NCBI GenBank assembly: GCA_015680685.1 | Contig: MNCI01006123.1 | Span: 544,058 to 577,986 of the forward strand | From: Gnetum montanum | Lineage: Eukaryota > Streptophyta > Gnetopsida > Gnetales > Gnetaceae | DNA length: 33,929 nucleotides | Direction: 5' to 3' | Shown: positions 21,200 through 31,920 of the stretch, piece by piece | Position numbering within the stretch: the first letter of the stretch is position 1 | Layout of the letters: each line of letters begins with the position of its first letter | Notes under the pieces: model-generated | Told to the model about the DNA's origin: nothing | Database searches by the model: none | What the model saw: the letters and a program-made list of their open reading frames with translations, nothing else | Made by a program: the position numbers and the translations under genes

Positions 21200-23420
21200 C
21201 AATTATAAATAATGAAAAAATAGAAATATAAGTTAAAATCTTTCCATCCTTGAGCCTTCAAAACAAAGAGAAATTAATACTGCAAAAAACATGTCAACTG
21301 TTGAGCTTTCATTAGAAGAATTTTTGATTAAAGGTATAACTAAAAAGCAACATCTTTGAGAATTTGATATTTTAATTCTTGAACAAAGGCCATAGTTATG
21401 TTTTTTTGCTGATAAATAACTGCACATCGAAGCTTCCAAACAGAATAAAGAATAAATGACCAAAGATGCTTCCAAATGCAAAGAAATAAGTAGAGAAAGT
21501 AGGTTGATCACCAAAAAAGATATCATTAATTCTTAGTTGAAACTTATTATAAATATTAGATGTCAAGTTACAAGCATATTGTGTAATAAGATACTCAAAA
21601 AATATAAAAAAAATAAGTCTTCACTTCTAGTAAGAGGACATTGAGATAAAATAATTCCCATCTGTTGAAGATGAGTGCCAATGTGAAGGCCTTAATGAAT
21701 AATATACCATAACAAATATGAATATTTTAAAATGGAGGAACTCTCCAAATATCTTTCATTTTCCTCATTCAAAAGTATGCTAATAATTTTATTTTTTAAG
21801 CCTTATTAACTTTTTTATGAATAAAATCATTCCTAATAATAATATCATATGCAACTTTAGAGGTAAAAGAAAAAATAGATCTACCTTCTAGAAAAATATC
21901 TAGAAAAGCATGATGCAAACTAGTGCAAACTTTAGATAAATTTTCAAAATCTTTTACTCCAAGTGGTATACAATCCAGATAAATTAGTAGCCTAAGGTTC
22001 TTCATTAAAAGCAAGCCATATATGCTAATTTCCTTAAGCATATCTTCTAAAACTGTAATATGATTATAATTCCAATGCTTACTAAGCTTCACTATGTCTT
22101 CAAAATTTGTTTAAGAACTAGAGAACCAAAAAATGGTTTGATGAAAAACAAGATAATGAAGAAACTTATTAGAAAACTAGTTGTTGTCATTTTTAGGTTT
22201 TTCTTGCATAAGCCTATTTCTTAAAAGAAGCATCTAAAACATCATCTCTATCAATGCATTTTGCAATTCATTTTGTTGAAAAAGAAATACTTTGATTATA
22301 ATAATTAATAAGACTAATCCTCCATCTTTCCTACTATTGGTGCAAATATTCCAAGAAACTTTAGAAAATCCTTTTCTATTTTACTTAGCATATGAAATAA
22401 ATTAACAAATAATACGATTAATTACATCGTAAGAAGTTTTTAAAGGAATCCAAAAACTAGTGTAATAAACATGAGGAGACTAAAGCATCTACTTAATAAC
22501 TAAAACTTTATCAAGGGTGAGATTTTTTTATTTTTGTTTATTGAGCTTCTTTTTAATTTTATTAACCACATAATTTCATAAAATATTTAGATTAGGCTCA
22601 AAAGAAAAAGGTATTTCCAAAATTTTAATTATAGAATATTTTTAAAAAAATTATGCAAGCCTTGAAAGTAATACACTCATCAATATAGTTATTGTAATAA
22701 ATACTAAATTTTTACGAATTGATATAAGAACCAAATAACATGCACTAATCATTCACTCTAGCTAATAGAATGTTGATATGTTGAAAATAATTTTTAATCA
22801 TAAAAGAAGAATCAAAATAATGGAACATAAAAAGATAAAAAGCTAGAAGATAAAAGAAGATAAAATTTTTATCTAATGAAAGTCTACTACAATAATAAAA
22901 AGATACAAAACTAGAAGATAATCTTAACAAACTAACTACTAAATAAAAAGGAGGAACTTAATCTAAAATTTATAGAAACTTAAGCATTTGCATCAATGAA
23001 TAGGGTATAGGCTAGACAAATCAAATAATCACCAAGTCCTAATTCATCAAAACAAGAAATAATAAATTTTCATTTAATCTTATGATAAGCTTTAAAAGTA
23101 ATGTCCTAGTTTTTATTCGAAGCCCACTACATTCCCTCTCAAGTTGTAATAACATTCTTTAAGATATGTCTACTTGTAAGAAAACCTATGTACTCAGGAA
23201 TGATGATATCCTATATAGCAATTGTCTCATCATTAGCACCATTGTCAAGGATGTATCAATGTTTTCTAGTTAGTTGATTTTATACAATTCGTTGTATTAA
23301 GAATTACTAAGCCTATCTTCCATATTGAGAATAATTCTTCAAAACACACATAGTTAAGCATCAATCATATTAAAATGATTTCCATAACCAAAGTGAAATC
23401 TCCACCTACTATTAATCTTA
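21200..23420 (-). mobile_element. LINE (non-LTR retrotransposon) remnant
   Basis: Right to left on the minus strand: an endonuclease motif IVGGDFTLVMEI (23407-23371; family GGDFN), then ELFSIWKIGLVILNTTNC (RT start), PEYIGFLTSRHILKNVITT, DITFKAYHKI (about 23110-23080; family LDxxKAYD), KIKKKLNKQ and LTLDKVLVIK, WIPLKTSYDVINRI, KVSWNICTN, KDGGL, and last a zf-RVT-like region GLHIGTHLQQMGII and CPLTRSEDLFFLYF (about 21720-21605). These give the L1-type order of plant LINEs. Stops and frameshifts abound. The FADD motif was not found and no poly(A) tail was seen at the 3' (left) end. Confidence 0.78.
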
Positions 23421-23859
23421 ATGAAAGTAATGATAATGATTATAATAAAGAAAATTGAAGTGTACTAATACAAACAAGAATCTCATACATTCATATGAAT
23501 TCTTATTATCTTGATTTCTCATTTATTTTCCACTAGGATGAATAATTCAGATGGATAAACTTACAAGGCAACATTATCCTGCCACTAGAATGTTTAGCAT
23601 CATCTATGCTTTAAGAAGCCCTCATGAGGTTAAATCTTGATCACATACAAGAAGGATACCAAGTTACCAAGTACATGGCTAGGCCATATTAGCCAAAAAA
23701 GGCTCAAGAAAAAAGAAATACTATTATGGTAGCAACATATGAGCATAAGAAAGAAAAGAAAGCATCATAAGTGATCATCCTTTAGTGAGCAAAAACAGAA
23801 AAGTCTCACCATAATCATAGATCTAGTTCTCAAAAACTAGTCATATGCATTGAAGATCC
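23421..23859. other. Unassigned AT-rich stretch
   Basis: It may include the 5' endonuclease part of the LINE, but no motif beyond GGDF was recognised. Confidence 0.3.
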
Positions 23860-25300
23860 TGTAAAGATAAAGTTATGTTTAATCCTTGCAAAAATTCTAG
23901 GAAAATATAAGGGAGACTCCAAACTTAGGAGGAATTTAAGACCTAAAACCTCGAATAGGTCTAGAAGGGATAAATCTAGGAGTCATAGTAAGAGAACTAG
24001 CTAGCGTTATTCTATAACTCCCCCATCCTCTTCATCACATTTTTCAACAAACTTTGACATGAGAGAATGAAGAATAGGGAGTCATGATAGGAAAAGAAGA
24101 AGGAATCATGAGAGGCATGCTGATAGAAGAAAAAGACATCCAAAGAACATGGAAGATGATGAAGAAGATAGAGAAAGAAAAAGCAGCCATGAGAAAACAA
24201 AACATCATGAGCATCAACAAAGTCATCACTAGAATAGAGTATATATGACCTTGAAGATTATGAAGAACTCATACTAGCCCCTTGCAGCATAATCAATATC
24301 AAGGGAATTGTATACATGTCTACTAGGCATCTTAAGAATAGTTACATCAAGCAACTTGATATGAACAATATTCAAATGTTTGAAGGAGGATATAACATAA
24401 ATTAGCAACATCCCCTCTAAGTCTTTCATGATGCCTATTCCCTACAAAATATAGACAATGATTCATAAAATTAAATTTATATCACAAAACACTCATTAAG
24501 GAAGTAGAGAGCTAGTACAAATCCTTAGAACTAGAATCAATCAAAAGATGAAGTAACATGCTAGAAATTTTCAATGAAAAATACTAAACTTATTCTAAAT
24601 TATTAAACTTAAGAAAAAAAATCTAAGGATGGAAGTAAGGGACATATGAATCCGTTGATGTAGCAATGAGTAGATACTATTCACTATTAGATAGATGCTT
24701 AGGCCATGGGTTTTCTCAAAGGAAACAACAACTGCATGTCATTGAGGGACTAAACAACAATACTAGTGAGATATTTGGAGTATATGCTCATTGTAGATTA
24801 TCAATGATGATAGCTCATCGAATTTAAAGGTTACTAGAATAGGTAACAAAAGAAGAAGAAGAGCTGCACAAAAGAGAATATACTAAAGAGTACAATAGAG
24901 ATCTATCCATTAGAGAAAAGAGATGTAAGGATATCTAAAACATAAGAGGAAGAGACCTTAGAAGATGTGATCTAGTGAAAGGCTCTACCTAATCAGAAAG
25001 TAGTAAATGATATTGCTACAAAGGTAGATAAAATGTTGAACTTTGTGGACAAAAAATTCCATAGCATTGAAGAGAGTAGAAGAGAAGACTAAACAAGCCT
25101 TTAACAGAAATAAGAACATAAAGAAGAAAAAAGATAATGGACATTAAAGTTATAAAAACAAAGGAAAAGTTGCTATAATAGAGGAAGTTACAGAATCAAG
25201 TTTTCAAGATGGCACTAGATGCAAAGTATGCCAATACAAACATCCTAGGGATGTTTTTCTATCATGGTCCACTTACAAAAGTCTAGTGCATATGTACTGA
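23860..25300 (+). pseudogene. gag-like remnant with Arg/Ser/charged region and Cys/His motif
   Basis: The family is not firmly identified. Forward frames, with stops, show SRRDKSRSHSKRTS and then a highly charged stretch (DRKRRRNHERHADRRKRHPK, DDEEDRERKSSHEKTKHHEH) at about 24060-24230. A helical stretch follows, with SVDVAMSRYYSLLDRCLGHG, QQLHVIEGLNNN and EIFGVYAH at about 24650-24790, which resembles capsid-type gag. Then come a coiled-coil-like KVDKMLNFVDKKFHSIEES and, at about 25210, CKVCQYKHPRDVFLSW with a C-x2-C...H pattern. No protease or RT follows before the repeat at 25667. It could be gag of a further LTR element or a plant RS-like gene fragment. Confidence 0.4.
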
Positions 25301-25666
25301 ATTTGAAGTTTGTGAAAAAATAGATGTGTATGTGATTACCTTTCCCATAAGATAATTACAAAAAATCTTATCAACAATTATATTACCAAAGTAGGGCTTA
25401 TTCAAAACCATAGGAATAATACCAAAATTAGTGGCAACAACCATAGTCATGGAGGATGTCATTTCCAAAGCAATAGTATCCATACTAATAACTAGATCCT
25501 TATGGATACTATGTACAGTGACCTATATCTCCTAGAAACACTTCTATCCATATTTCTTCTTCATACTATCCAATAGAATACCAAAGGCCTATGATCCCAA
25601 ACATGGAGTCACATCTTTCCATATCTCAATTAGCAGTAGTTCGATCTTATCAAGCTTCTAATCTAT
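25301..25666. other. Unassigned stretch after the gag-like remnant
   Basis: No motif was recognised on either strand. A minus open stretch at 25483-25283 has no known relative and is probably accidental. Confidence 0.3.
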
Positions 25667-25717
25667 AGTGACCAAAAATGTTGATGGTTGGAACATCGAG
25701 AGGTTCACAGGTGCACA
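25660..25717. repeat. Copy of the terminal segment of the second gypsy LTR
   Basis: CTATAGTGAC(C)AAAAATGTT then GAT, and GGAACATCGAGAGGTTC, recur at 31392-31436 with only four single-base differences. Both copies continue with GGTGC/GGATGC. At 31.4 kb this lies at the start of the minus-strand 5' LTR, so here it may be the start of a truncated 3' LTR. The sequence to its left does not match the rest of the LTR. Confidence 0.7.
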
Positions 25718-26819
25718 GCCTAACCTTACATCCACGCGAGGGCCTACTAGAGGTAGAGATGGGATGCCCTAAGTGGTCTTGTTAATTGAATAGGGACTTA
25801 CCAAATGCAATTGAGGGTGCAACATGGTTAGCTATGATGCTAATGCAAAACGATGCTAAGTGTTTATGTAGTGTCAATAGTGTTAATGGTGCCAGTGGGG
25901 GTGAGCGTAGTCAAGAGTCTTAGTGAAAAATGAAGGTGTCAACATGTGGGGACCATTGTCCAAGTGTAGTTTTAGGCATGGCTATGCGATGGCTATGTGG
26001 TAAAATAATGAAAGATGTAAATAACATGCTAAAAATGCAAAAAACGACAGAGGAAAAACATTGGATTTTGGGCATTTGGCCATAGCTGCAACCAGCAACG
26101 GAGTGCAGGGATGTTAGGGTTCTTCTTCTTCTTCTCTCTCTCTCTCTTTTCTATTTTTTCTTTTTATTTTTTGGGCCCAAGGTGTGGTTGCAAGGATGCT
26201 AGGGTTCTAGTGGCGGTTGAGGGCAGCCTATCATGGGGAAGGGGGCACGGTAGGAGTTTATCCCTTGATTCTCTTTTTTGAAATTTTTTTGAAGNTGATG
26301 CAAGTGTGGGATCATGGATGACATTAAGTGCCATGGCTTGGCCACAGGGTCCATGGCCATGGCCAAGCATGCACGTATGTTTTGTTTCTCCCCCTTTTTT
26401 GGTGTTTATGCATGTTTTGGATTAGCTTATGTTGTGCATATTTGCTTACTAATTGTGTGTTTTTGCTATGGTTATGGTGGTAGGTACTTGGCGATGCTGC
26501 AAGCCCCAGCAATGCAATGGAGGAAGAAGAACCTTCATCCCCACCTAGCACCACTAGTTGAGCATGACTGGATGTACCTTTGCTGCTAGGCATTTTTACT
26601 ATTTTTGCTATAATTTTGCCACATGATGCGATTCATGCTATGTATTGATATTCATATAACATCTAATGAATGTATTTGCTATATGTAATGTGTAATGTGT
26701 GAACTTTTCTTTTTATGGTTATTTGCTATGTGCTTGCTATGCTTATAACGTGATGAGTTAATGTGCTAAGTTAGGACTATGTGATGATAGTGTGACTAGG
26801 CCATTGTGAGCCCCATGCT
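25718..26819. other. Non-coding repeat-derived stretch
   Basis: No conserved domain was recognised. It holds a TTC/TC microsatellite (26120-26150), a short repeated phrase GGATG(T/C)TAGGGTTCT on either side of it (26109 and 26194), and one ambiguous base at 26295. Open stretches at 26314-26593 on both strands overlap each other and lack family resemblance. Confidence 0.35.
26120..26150. repeat. (TTC)n/(TC)n microsatellite
   Basis: Four TTC units run into about seven or eight TC units and then a T-rich tract. The sequence is purely pyrimidine on the plus strand. Confidence 0.9.
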
Positions 26820-27020
26820 AGTTTAAGGCCATAGAGGGAGGGCTGATGTTAGTTTAAGGGCATTTTAGGTTGTTACGATGGGATTAAAGGTGATAGTTTA
26901 AGGTCATTCTAGGCCATGTGTACTACTAGTTTAAGGCCATTTCGGGCCACATGTTGCCAGTTTGAGGCCATGGAAGGCTACACATTGCCAATTTAAGGCC
27001 ATGGAAGGTCATCTATTGCT
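26820..27020. repeat. 31-bp tandem repeat, six copies
   Basis: Units starting A(G/A)TTTAAGGCCAT lie at 26820, 26851, 26895, 26928, 26959 and 26990. Spacing is 31 bases except for 44 and 33 at the second and third steps. The 3' half of the unit reads about AGGCCACATGTTGCC. It lies downstream of the truncated pol of the second gypsy element and may be part of its 3' region. Confidence 0.88.
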
Positions 27021-27379
27021 ACCTCTTATTTTTGTAATTTTCTCTTTTATGATTTTTATGCATTTTGATGTTTTTAATGCATGAAGGTAAATGCATTAAA
27101 GCAACAATGGCAGAAATGTAAACTAAACTACCGAATGCATAGGCAATGCAGATGGCAAGCTAAGTGTTAAACTGAATGCAAATAATATGCTACAATGCTA
27201 ATGTAATGTAAATGGAAAGCAGGATGCAGGGTGTAGGAAAGCGAAGAGCAAATAGGTTTCTAGCACGCCTTCAGACTAAGGGTGTACCTTAGTCACACAG
27301 TTGCTTCCTAACTCAATGTGGATTAGGAGGAACATAGGGCCTAGATTGCACTATTCAAAAGTCTCCTTGACCATCATTC

Positions 27380-28149
27380 ACTACATTGAAGGGAAATTTT
27401 GCCCACAGGGTAGCCTCTGAGAGGTCAATGGCTTCTACCAACTCTTCGGGTGCATTGGCCTTTTGTGTTTCATTGGCTACCTAAGGTGTGTCATTAGGGA
27501 ATTTGACCTTTGACCCTTGCTCTATGTCTATGTTGTTAATAGCTGGAGGGGTGGTGTTATCACCATGGATAACCTCACCACCTTCATATAGAAGGTGGAT
27601 TTCCTGATGAATTGGGAAGGAGATAGCCCATAGATAGGCCAACCAAGGCTTGCCTAATATCAAGTTAAATCCTGGCATCTCCTCTATGATGATGAATTTT
27701 GTGATGGTGGGGAATTACTCCCCTTCCATAAAGGCTATTGTGAAGGTACCCTTAATGATGATGCACGACCCACTAAAGGACTTCAGGCATGTGATTTTCG
27801 TTGGGTTGATTTGGTCTATGAGGCCTAAGTTATCGACGATAGTATATGGTATAACATTTGTTGCTACCCTGTCATTGATGTGCACCCTCCAAATCTTGCA
27901 TAACCTAACATGTATGATGATAAACATGGGGGCCATTATGACCTCACCCTTCTCAAGGTTGACCTTAATTACCTCATCATGAAATGCAAGGGGTGTGGAG
28001 CTTGATTCCCATAGTGCAAGAGGTAACATCACAATGTGGATGGAATTCTCATTTGCTGGGATGTCCTCTATGATAGAAATGGAGGTCAACATTTTCACTA
28101 GTGCTTCACGGTGGGAAAATGAGGTCATGATTAGGTCATAGAGGCTCAA
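27380..28149 (-). pseudogene. gypsy aspartic protease, catalytic residue lost
   Basis: Two open stretches on the minus strand (28149-27715, 27678-27481) are separated by one short break. The first reads VHINDRVATNVIPYTIVDNL and then INPTKITCLKSFSG, where the family has VLIDxGSALNVCPLxTVxxLG and DVTVKAFDNxR. The catalytic Asp of the D-x-G/S site is replaced (IND instead of IDG). The second carries GFNLILGKPWLAYLWAI, the family's YNxLLGRPWxHxxGA block. Leftward, ANAPEELVEAIDLSEA continues the usual protease-RT linker. It would have cut the polyprotein. Confidence 0.82.
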
Positions 28150-28849
28150 CGTTATGTTCTTCTACTTTAATGCTTACTTAACCTAGGCTAATGCATCCAC
28201 AACCATTAGTTGCATTTTTACTAGCTTTGACTTCTTCCATATGTCCTAAGAGATGAATTTAGGTGACTTGGGCTTTGTTAGCTTGGCCTATGTAGGGACC
28301 TCAGTGCTTGGTTGCAATTTGCTGGTGGTGACCTCCTTAGTTGTTTTGGCCATGGGGACTATAGATATAGGGACTAGTTTTAGCAAACTGAGTGCTCTTT
28401 GCTCTTAATGTTGCCTAATCATCATATCTGCGAGACACTCATTGGGCCTCTTGGGTTGCCACCTAGAGGGTATGTTAATGTTGCCAGTAGGATTGGCCCT
28501 TGGATGGAAAGGGACTGATGTGTTGCCCACTACTAGACTCTGGGTAGGTTAGGAGTTAGCATGTTGTGGCATCTTGATGACAAAAGGTGGCTGAACTACT
28601 ATTGTTGTAACAAGTTGTGGGACCCTAACCATGAAGGAAGTTGTAGATGCTTGAGGTGACACTTTGACAATGAAAGGGGGCCTCAAACTCATAAGGCCAT
28701 AGATTCCCTTACACTACCAAAGGGCACATGGACCACGAATGGCCATTGCACCAGTTCTAGGTTGTCATTGATGCTGATAGCATTGATGTCATAGCCTACA
28801 TCATCTACATTTAGAGGGTCCTTATACACCCTCATAGATTGGTGCTAAG

Positions 28850-29060
28850 ATCTAACTGGGTTTATAATATCAAGTACCAACTCTCCTTTGTTAATCACTT
28901 TTTGGAGGTAATCCTGTAGGCCTTTACAAAAATTAATGTTGTGACCGAGCAACTAGCGGTAGTGGCAGAATTGATCCAACCTAAAGTGTTTCAGGACTGG
29001 GGCCTTATTCGGGGATGTTGATGTGGGATTCTTTAGGAGCTCGTAATATCTATCATGTCT
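28850..29060 (-). pseudogene. gag nucleocapsid-like zinc motif
   Basis: The minus strand reads DRYYELLKNPTSTSP, then DQFCHYR, stop, LLGHNINFCKGLQDYLQ and VINKGEL. The spacing C...GH-x4-C and the trailing xLxxxIExLIxxGxL fit the YCxFHxxxGHxTxxC box of this gypsy lineage. It would contact RNA. Confidence 0.7.
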
Positions 29061-29399
29061 TTTGTGAGCATCCTCAAACATCTACTTGTACTAGATACAT
29101 CCAACCTTCAATAGTTGATCCAATAGTTCTAAAGGTTTCAATGGTAGCAGGGTGTACTTGGAGCTATCCTTGCACTTAAAGTTAGGCCTTGGGGTAGATT
29201 GCATTGTGGCCACCAGTGACATGGGTTGGTTAGTTGCCATAGTATTGAGGCTAGTGATTTTTTTATTGGCTAGGGCCTTAGGTGGCCTAGCCATTGGCCT
29301 CGGGTTGGTTGTTTTAGCCTCTTTGGCCACAGTCACCACGGTTTCATTCTACTTCCCTTTATCCTTATCCTTCCTCACATGCAGGTTTTTATAGGCCAT

Positions 29400-30015
29400 G
29401 TAGGTTGGGTCCTTATTAGCTTTGGTTGCATCTTGTATGCTCTTGGTCTAGGCAAAGGCTTGGCTTAAAGACTGCAGGTCTAACTAGTAATTTTAACTTT
29501 ATGAAGTCATTAATTACACCCTTAAATATGGCCAGGATGTGTGTTTCATTTATTGGTTCTCGTATTTCATTTAATGAGGCACTTCAACATTGGATGAATT
29601 TTTGTATAGGCTCTAGGTGGCATTGCTTGATTTGCATCAACTAGTTCACAGTAGTTTTAGGCTTCAAGTTGTACTTGAGGCGCATCACAAACTAGCTTAG
29701 AAGATCCTCCAAAGAGGAGATAGAGCCCCTAGGTAATGTGCGGTACTAGTCTAGTACCTTGCTAGTGAGTGACATGGAAAAAACATGTATGATGGTGTGT
29801 GGCCATGCTTGTAGTAGTAGGCACTTAGACTTGAATGTCACTAGGTGTGTGTTGGAATCCCCTTCACCGTTGTACTTGGTGGATTGGGGCAATGGGATCC
29901 TAGTTGGTAGAGTCAATGGTGGGACAGTAGGACTTATGGGATCATCCTTGTAGAAGTCCACTACTTTAACTATTTTAGAGGAGGTAGCCTTGAGCTGCTT
30001 CACCTCTTTTATCAA
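29400..30015 (-). pseudogene. gag capsid-type domain
   Basis: The open stretch 30015-29746 reads PLPQSTKYNGEGDSNTHLVT, then FKSKCLLLQAW and FSMSLTSKVLD. The family has PxFxxYDGxxDPxxHLxxFxxxMxL...FPxSLxGxAxxWY. After a stop come RGSISSLEDLLS and then further left QIKQCHLEPIQKFIQ, the GSIxSFxxLxxxFxxxF and IxQxxxESLRxYxxRF parts. The element continues leftward to the zinc motif. The open 89 residues retain the whole front of the domain. Confidence 0.82.
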
Positions 30016-30990
30016 GGTTTGTATTAGTTGGAATGACTGATCTAAGTTTTGGGATGCTATAGTGGGCTACACTGGTTGTGCTACCTGCTATGCTAGTTGT
30101 GTAGTCCATGACCTAGTTGTAGGTTGTAGGACCATGCAAGGTGCTTGCTACATTGGATGTTTTATGGGCACAATGACTGAGGTAAGCCATGCATGCATAG
30201 GTTGGACCACTATTGAGGGTGTTGACGAAATAGGGAGGATGTAAGGTGCTTGAGTCATTTGGGGCTAAGAGACATGCATTATGTGAATGTAAGGTTGAGC
30301 TGGCATGATTGCTGCTAGTAGAGATGAATGGGTAGGTTGCGATAATGCCAAAAAGGGCAAGTTAATAGGAGGTACTACATCATGATGTGTATGTTGCATC
30401 TGGTGCATTGTTATCACAGGTGTTGACCAAGAAGGTGATGCCAAGGCTTTGATTGTCTTAAGAAAGATAGATGAATGGGACTATGGGAGGGTCATACCAG
30501 GGGTCATCCATTGGAAGATGGTGTGGAAGGAGTCCTTGTGATTAGAATGAGCTTTGAGCTCATCTTCCTCATGTAGGGGCTCCTTGTAGTCTATTCCCAC
30601 TTCATGCTTATTTGCTCAAACAAGTTGGGCAAGTACCTAATAATAGGATTCCGTGAGTAGGATGAAGTCAATATAGGAGGGGCTATACTCTCATCCATTT
30701 TGGTGGATAAGCTTGTAGGCTCATTTGATTTCCATGTCCAAATGATCTATGAATAGCGCTACTTGGATCTTTGCATAGATGAATTTGTATTGTTCACCGT
30801 TTAGCATGGTATACATTGGGTCTTGGCCACATAGCCTAAGGGATTGCCTTGTCTCTACCATAGTAGGACTGGTAGGGTTGTCAATCCTAGTTTCTTGTTG
30901 GGTAGGCAAGACAATGAGTGTGCTTATAACTAATGTTGAAGGCTACTTGGAACTCATGTATGTAGATTAATTTGCAAGAGAGGATTTCAG
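30016..30990 (-). pseudogene. N-terminal gag region of the second gypsy element
   Basis: An open stretch at 30909-30721 starts MPTQQETRIDNPTSPTMVET, a plausible gag start since it follows the leader and precedes the capsid domain. The remainder to 30016 has Gln/Pro/His-like composition on the minus strand with stops and no known domain, as is common for the variable gag N-terminus. Open frames on the plus strand here (for example 30062-30244) are judged shadows. Confidence 0.45.
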
Positions 30991-31006
30991 GGGTTGCTAG
31001 GTGTAG

Positions 31007-31085
31007 CAAAATGGCTAACTTTGCTGGTTGTAGAAAATGGCTAACTCTGGTGACTACAAAAAATGGCTAACTCTGATGACTATGC
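31007..31085. repeat. 26-bp tandem repeat, three copies, in the gypsy leader
   Basis: ATGGCTAACT begins at 31011, 31037 and 31063, exactly 26 bases apart. The unit is close to ATGGCTAACTCTGGTGACTA plus an A-rich end. It lies between the gag start and the primer-binding-like site. Confidence 0.88.
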
Positions 31086-31116
31086 TTTCTTCACTGAGAA
31101 CTAACTACACTCTCTA

Positions 31117-31140
31117 TTGAGTGCCCAGATGGTGGCTAAT
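31117..31140 (-). promoter_or_regulatory. Primer-binding-site-like sequence
   Basis: Directly after the proposed LTR end (ATTCCCACA on the minus strand), the minus strand reads ATTAGCCACCATCTGGGCAC. It resembles the ATTGGCGCCCACCGTGGGGC found at this place in several plant gypsy elements, with a 2-base deletion and transitions. In such elements a host tRNA primes first-strand synthesis here. The match is imperfect. Confidence 0.45.
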
Positions 31141-31445
31141 TGTGGGAATGTGTGTTGCCATGTGGAATTCTGAAGGAACTAACTACTAGGTCCAATCTAC
31201 ACTAATCGATTAGTAGACAACACCTATGTTAGCCTAAGATCTAGCTACTGCTCCACATGCAGTAGGTCCATAGGGGTGTCATGGTCTATGCTAGTCCAAA
31301 GCTAGCAACAATGATGTAGAGAGCATGCAAGATAATTGCAACAGATATTGAAGAGGAAAATGGTTTGGGCCCTCCTTCTAACGCTAGAAAACTATAGTGA
31401 CTAAAAATGTTAATAGCTGGAACATCGAGAGGTTCGTGGATGCTA
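31141..31445 (-). repeat. 5' LTR of the second gypsy element
   Basis: The left border is TG at 31141 next to the primer-binding-like site. The right border is set where similarity to the 25660-25717 copy ends. That gives about 305 bases, which is short but plausible. No TATA box is obvious. A full second LTR was not found. Confidence 0.5.
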
Positions 31446-31650
31446 TTCACACATTTTGGTCATTTCATGGAACAGTAGCCAAGTCAAGTTTGTACAACAT
31501 CATCACCAATTCTCTAAAATGCCAAGAGTAGTAGAATTCTAAAAATTGTGTTGTGTTAACAACCTTTTAATTGGTTTTCTTTTGCTGGTTTGTACGGGTA
31601 TCCTATTTCATAAAAGGAAAAACAAAAATGCCAAATTATAGATTCTCGAG
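31446..31650. other. Short spacer
   Basis: No feature was seen. It joins the gypsy LTR to the kinase fragment and contains no splice or promoter signal I would trust. Confidence 0.3.
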
Positions 31651-31857
31651 TTGGGTGAACAGTTTTTAAAAATCTTCCTCCAAGAACTCGCAGCCACTGA
31701 CACTTTCAGTTCAGCTAACTTGGTAGGAGAGGGTAGCTGTGGAAAAGTATACAAAGATACTCTAAGTTTAGGTTATGTTGTGGCAATAAAATGCTTCACA
31801 TATTTGAATCAGAGGGCTGGAGAATTAGAAGAAGAGGAAGTCAAAGCGAAAGGGTGA
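31651..31857 (+). pseudogene. Receptor-like kinase fragment (ATP-binding N-lobe)
   Basis: The open stretch encodes FLQELAATDTFSSANLVGEG (residues 9-28), then SCGKVYKDTLSLGYVVAIKC. It carries the glycine-rich loop G-E-G-S-C-G-K-V (26-33) and the ATP-anchoring Lys47 in VAIK. This is the start of the kinase domain of plant LRR receptor kinases (family ATxxFSSANLxGxGSFGxVYKGxL...VAIKVF). The usual Phe of the loop is Cys. Similarity stops at about residue 56; the rest (AGELEEEEVKAKG) is unrelated and ends at a stop. There is no ATG; the frame opens after a stop at 31639. Helix C, the catalytic loop and DFG are absent, so it is a dead fragment. Confidence 0.78.
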
Positions 31858-31920
31858 GAATAACAAAAATGAAGTTAATGATATTTGCCATAGTGAACCA
31901 TAGAATCGGAAGGAGACATC

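Larger units (their letters stand above)
27250..31445 (-). mobile_element. Second Ty3/gypsy retrotransposon, 5' half only
   Basis: Right to left: LTR (31445-31141), primer-binding-like site, leader, gag (about 30909-28850) and protease (28149-27380). Gag with a single knuckle of this shape and a separate protease resembles the Tat/Athila side of plant gypsy, which is inference. Similarity fades at about 27250, just before RT would begin, so the 3' half was lost. Its base composition is richer in G/C than the chromovirus at 6-21 kb, and fewer stops interrupt its domains, suggesting it is younger. Confidence 0.72.

Noticed and set aside
24012-24229. Minus-strand Phe/Leu/Ser-rich frames resembling membrane proteins
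   Set aside because: They are the complement of a Lys/Arg/Asp/Glu/His-rich purine stretch on the plus strand, which gives hydrophobic shadows automatically.
26314-26593. Overlapping open frames on both strands near the ambiguous base
   Set aside because: There is no domain, no conserved motif and mutual overlap; the sequence is flanked by repeats.
27650-27982. Plus-strand 110-codon frame
   Set aside because: It overlaps the gypsy protease on the minus strand, which has clear family motifs. Its own translation has none.
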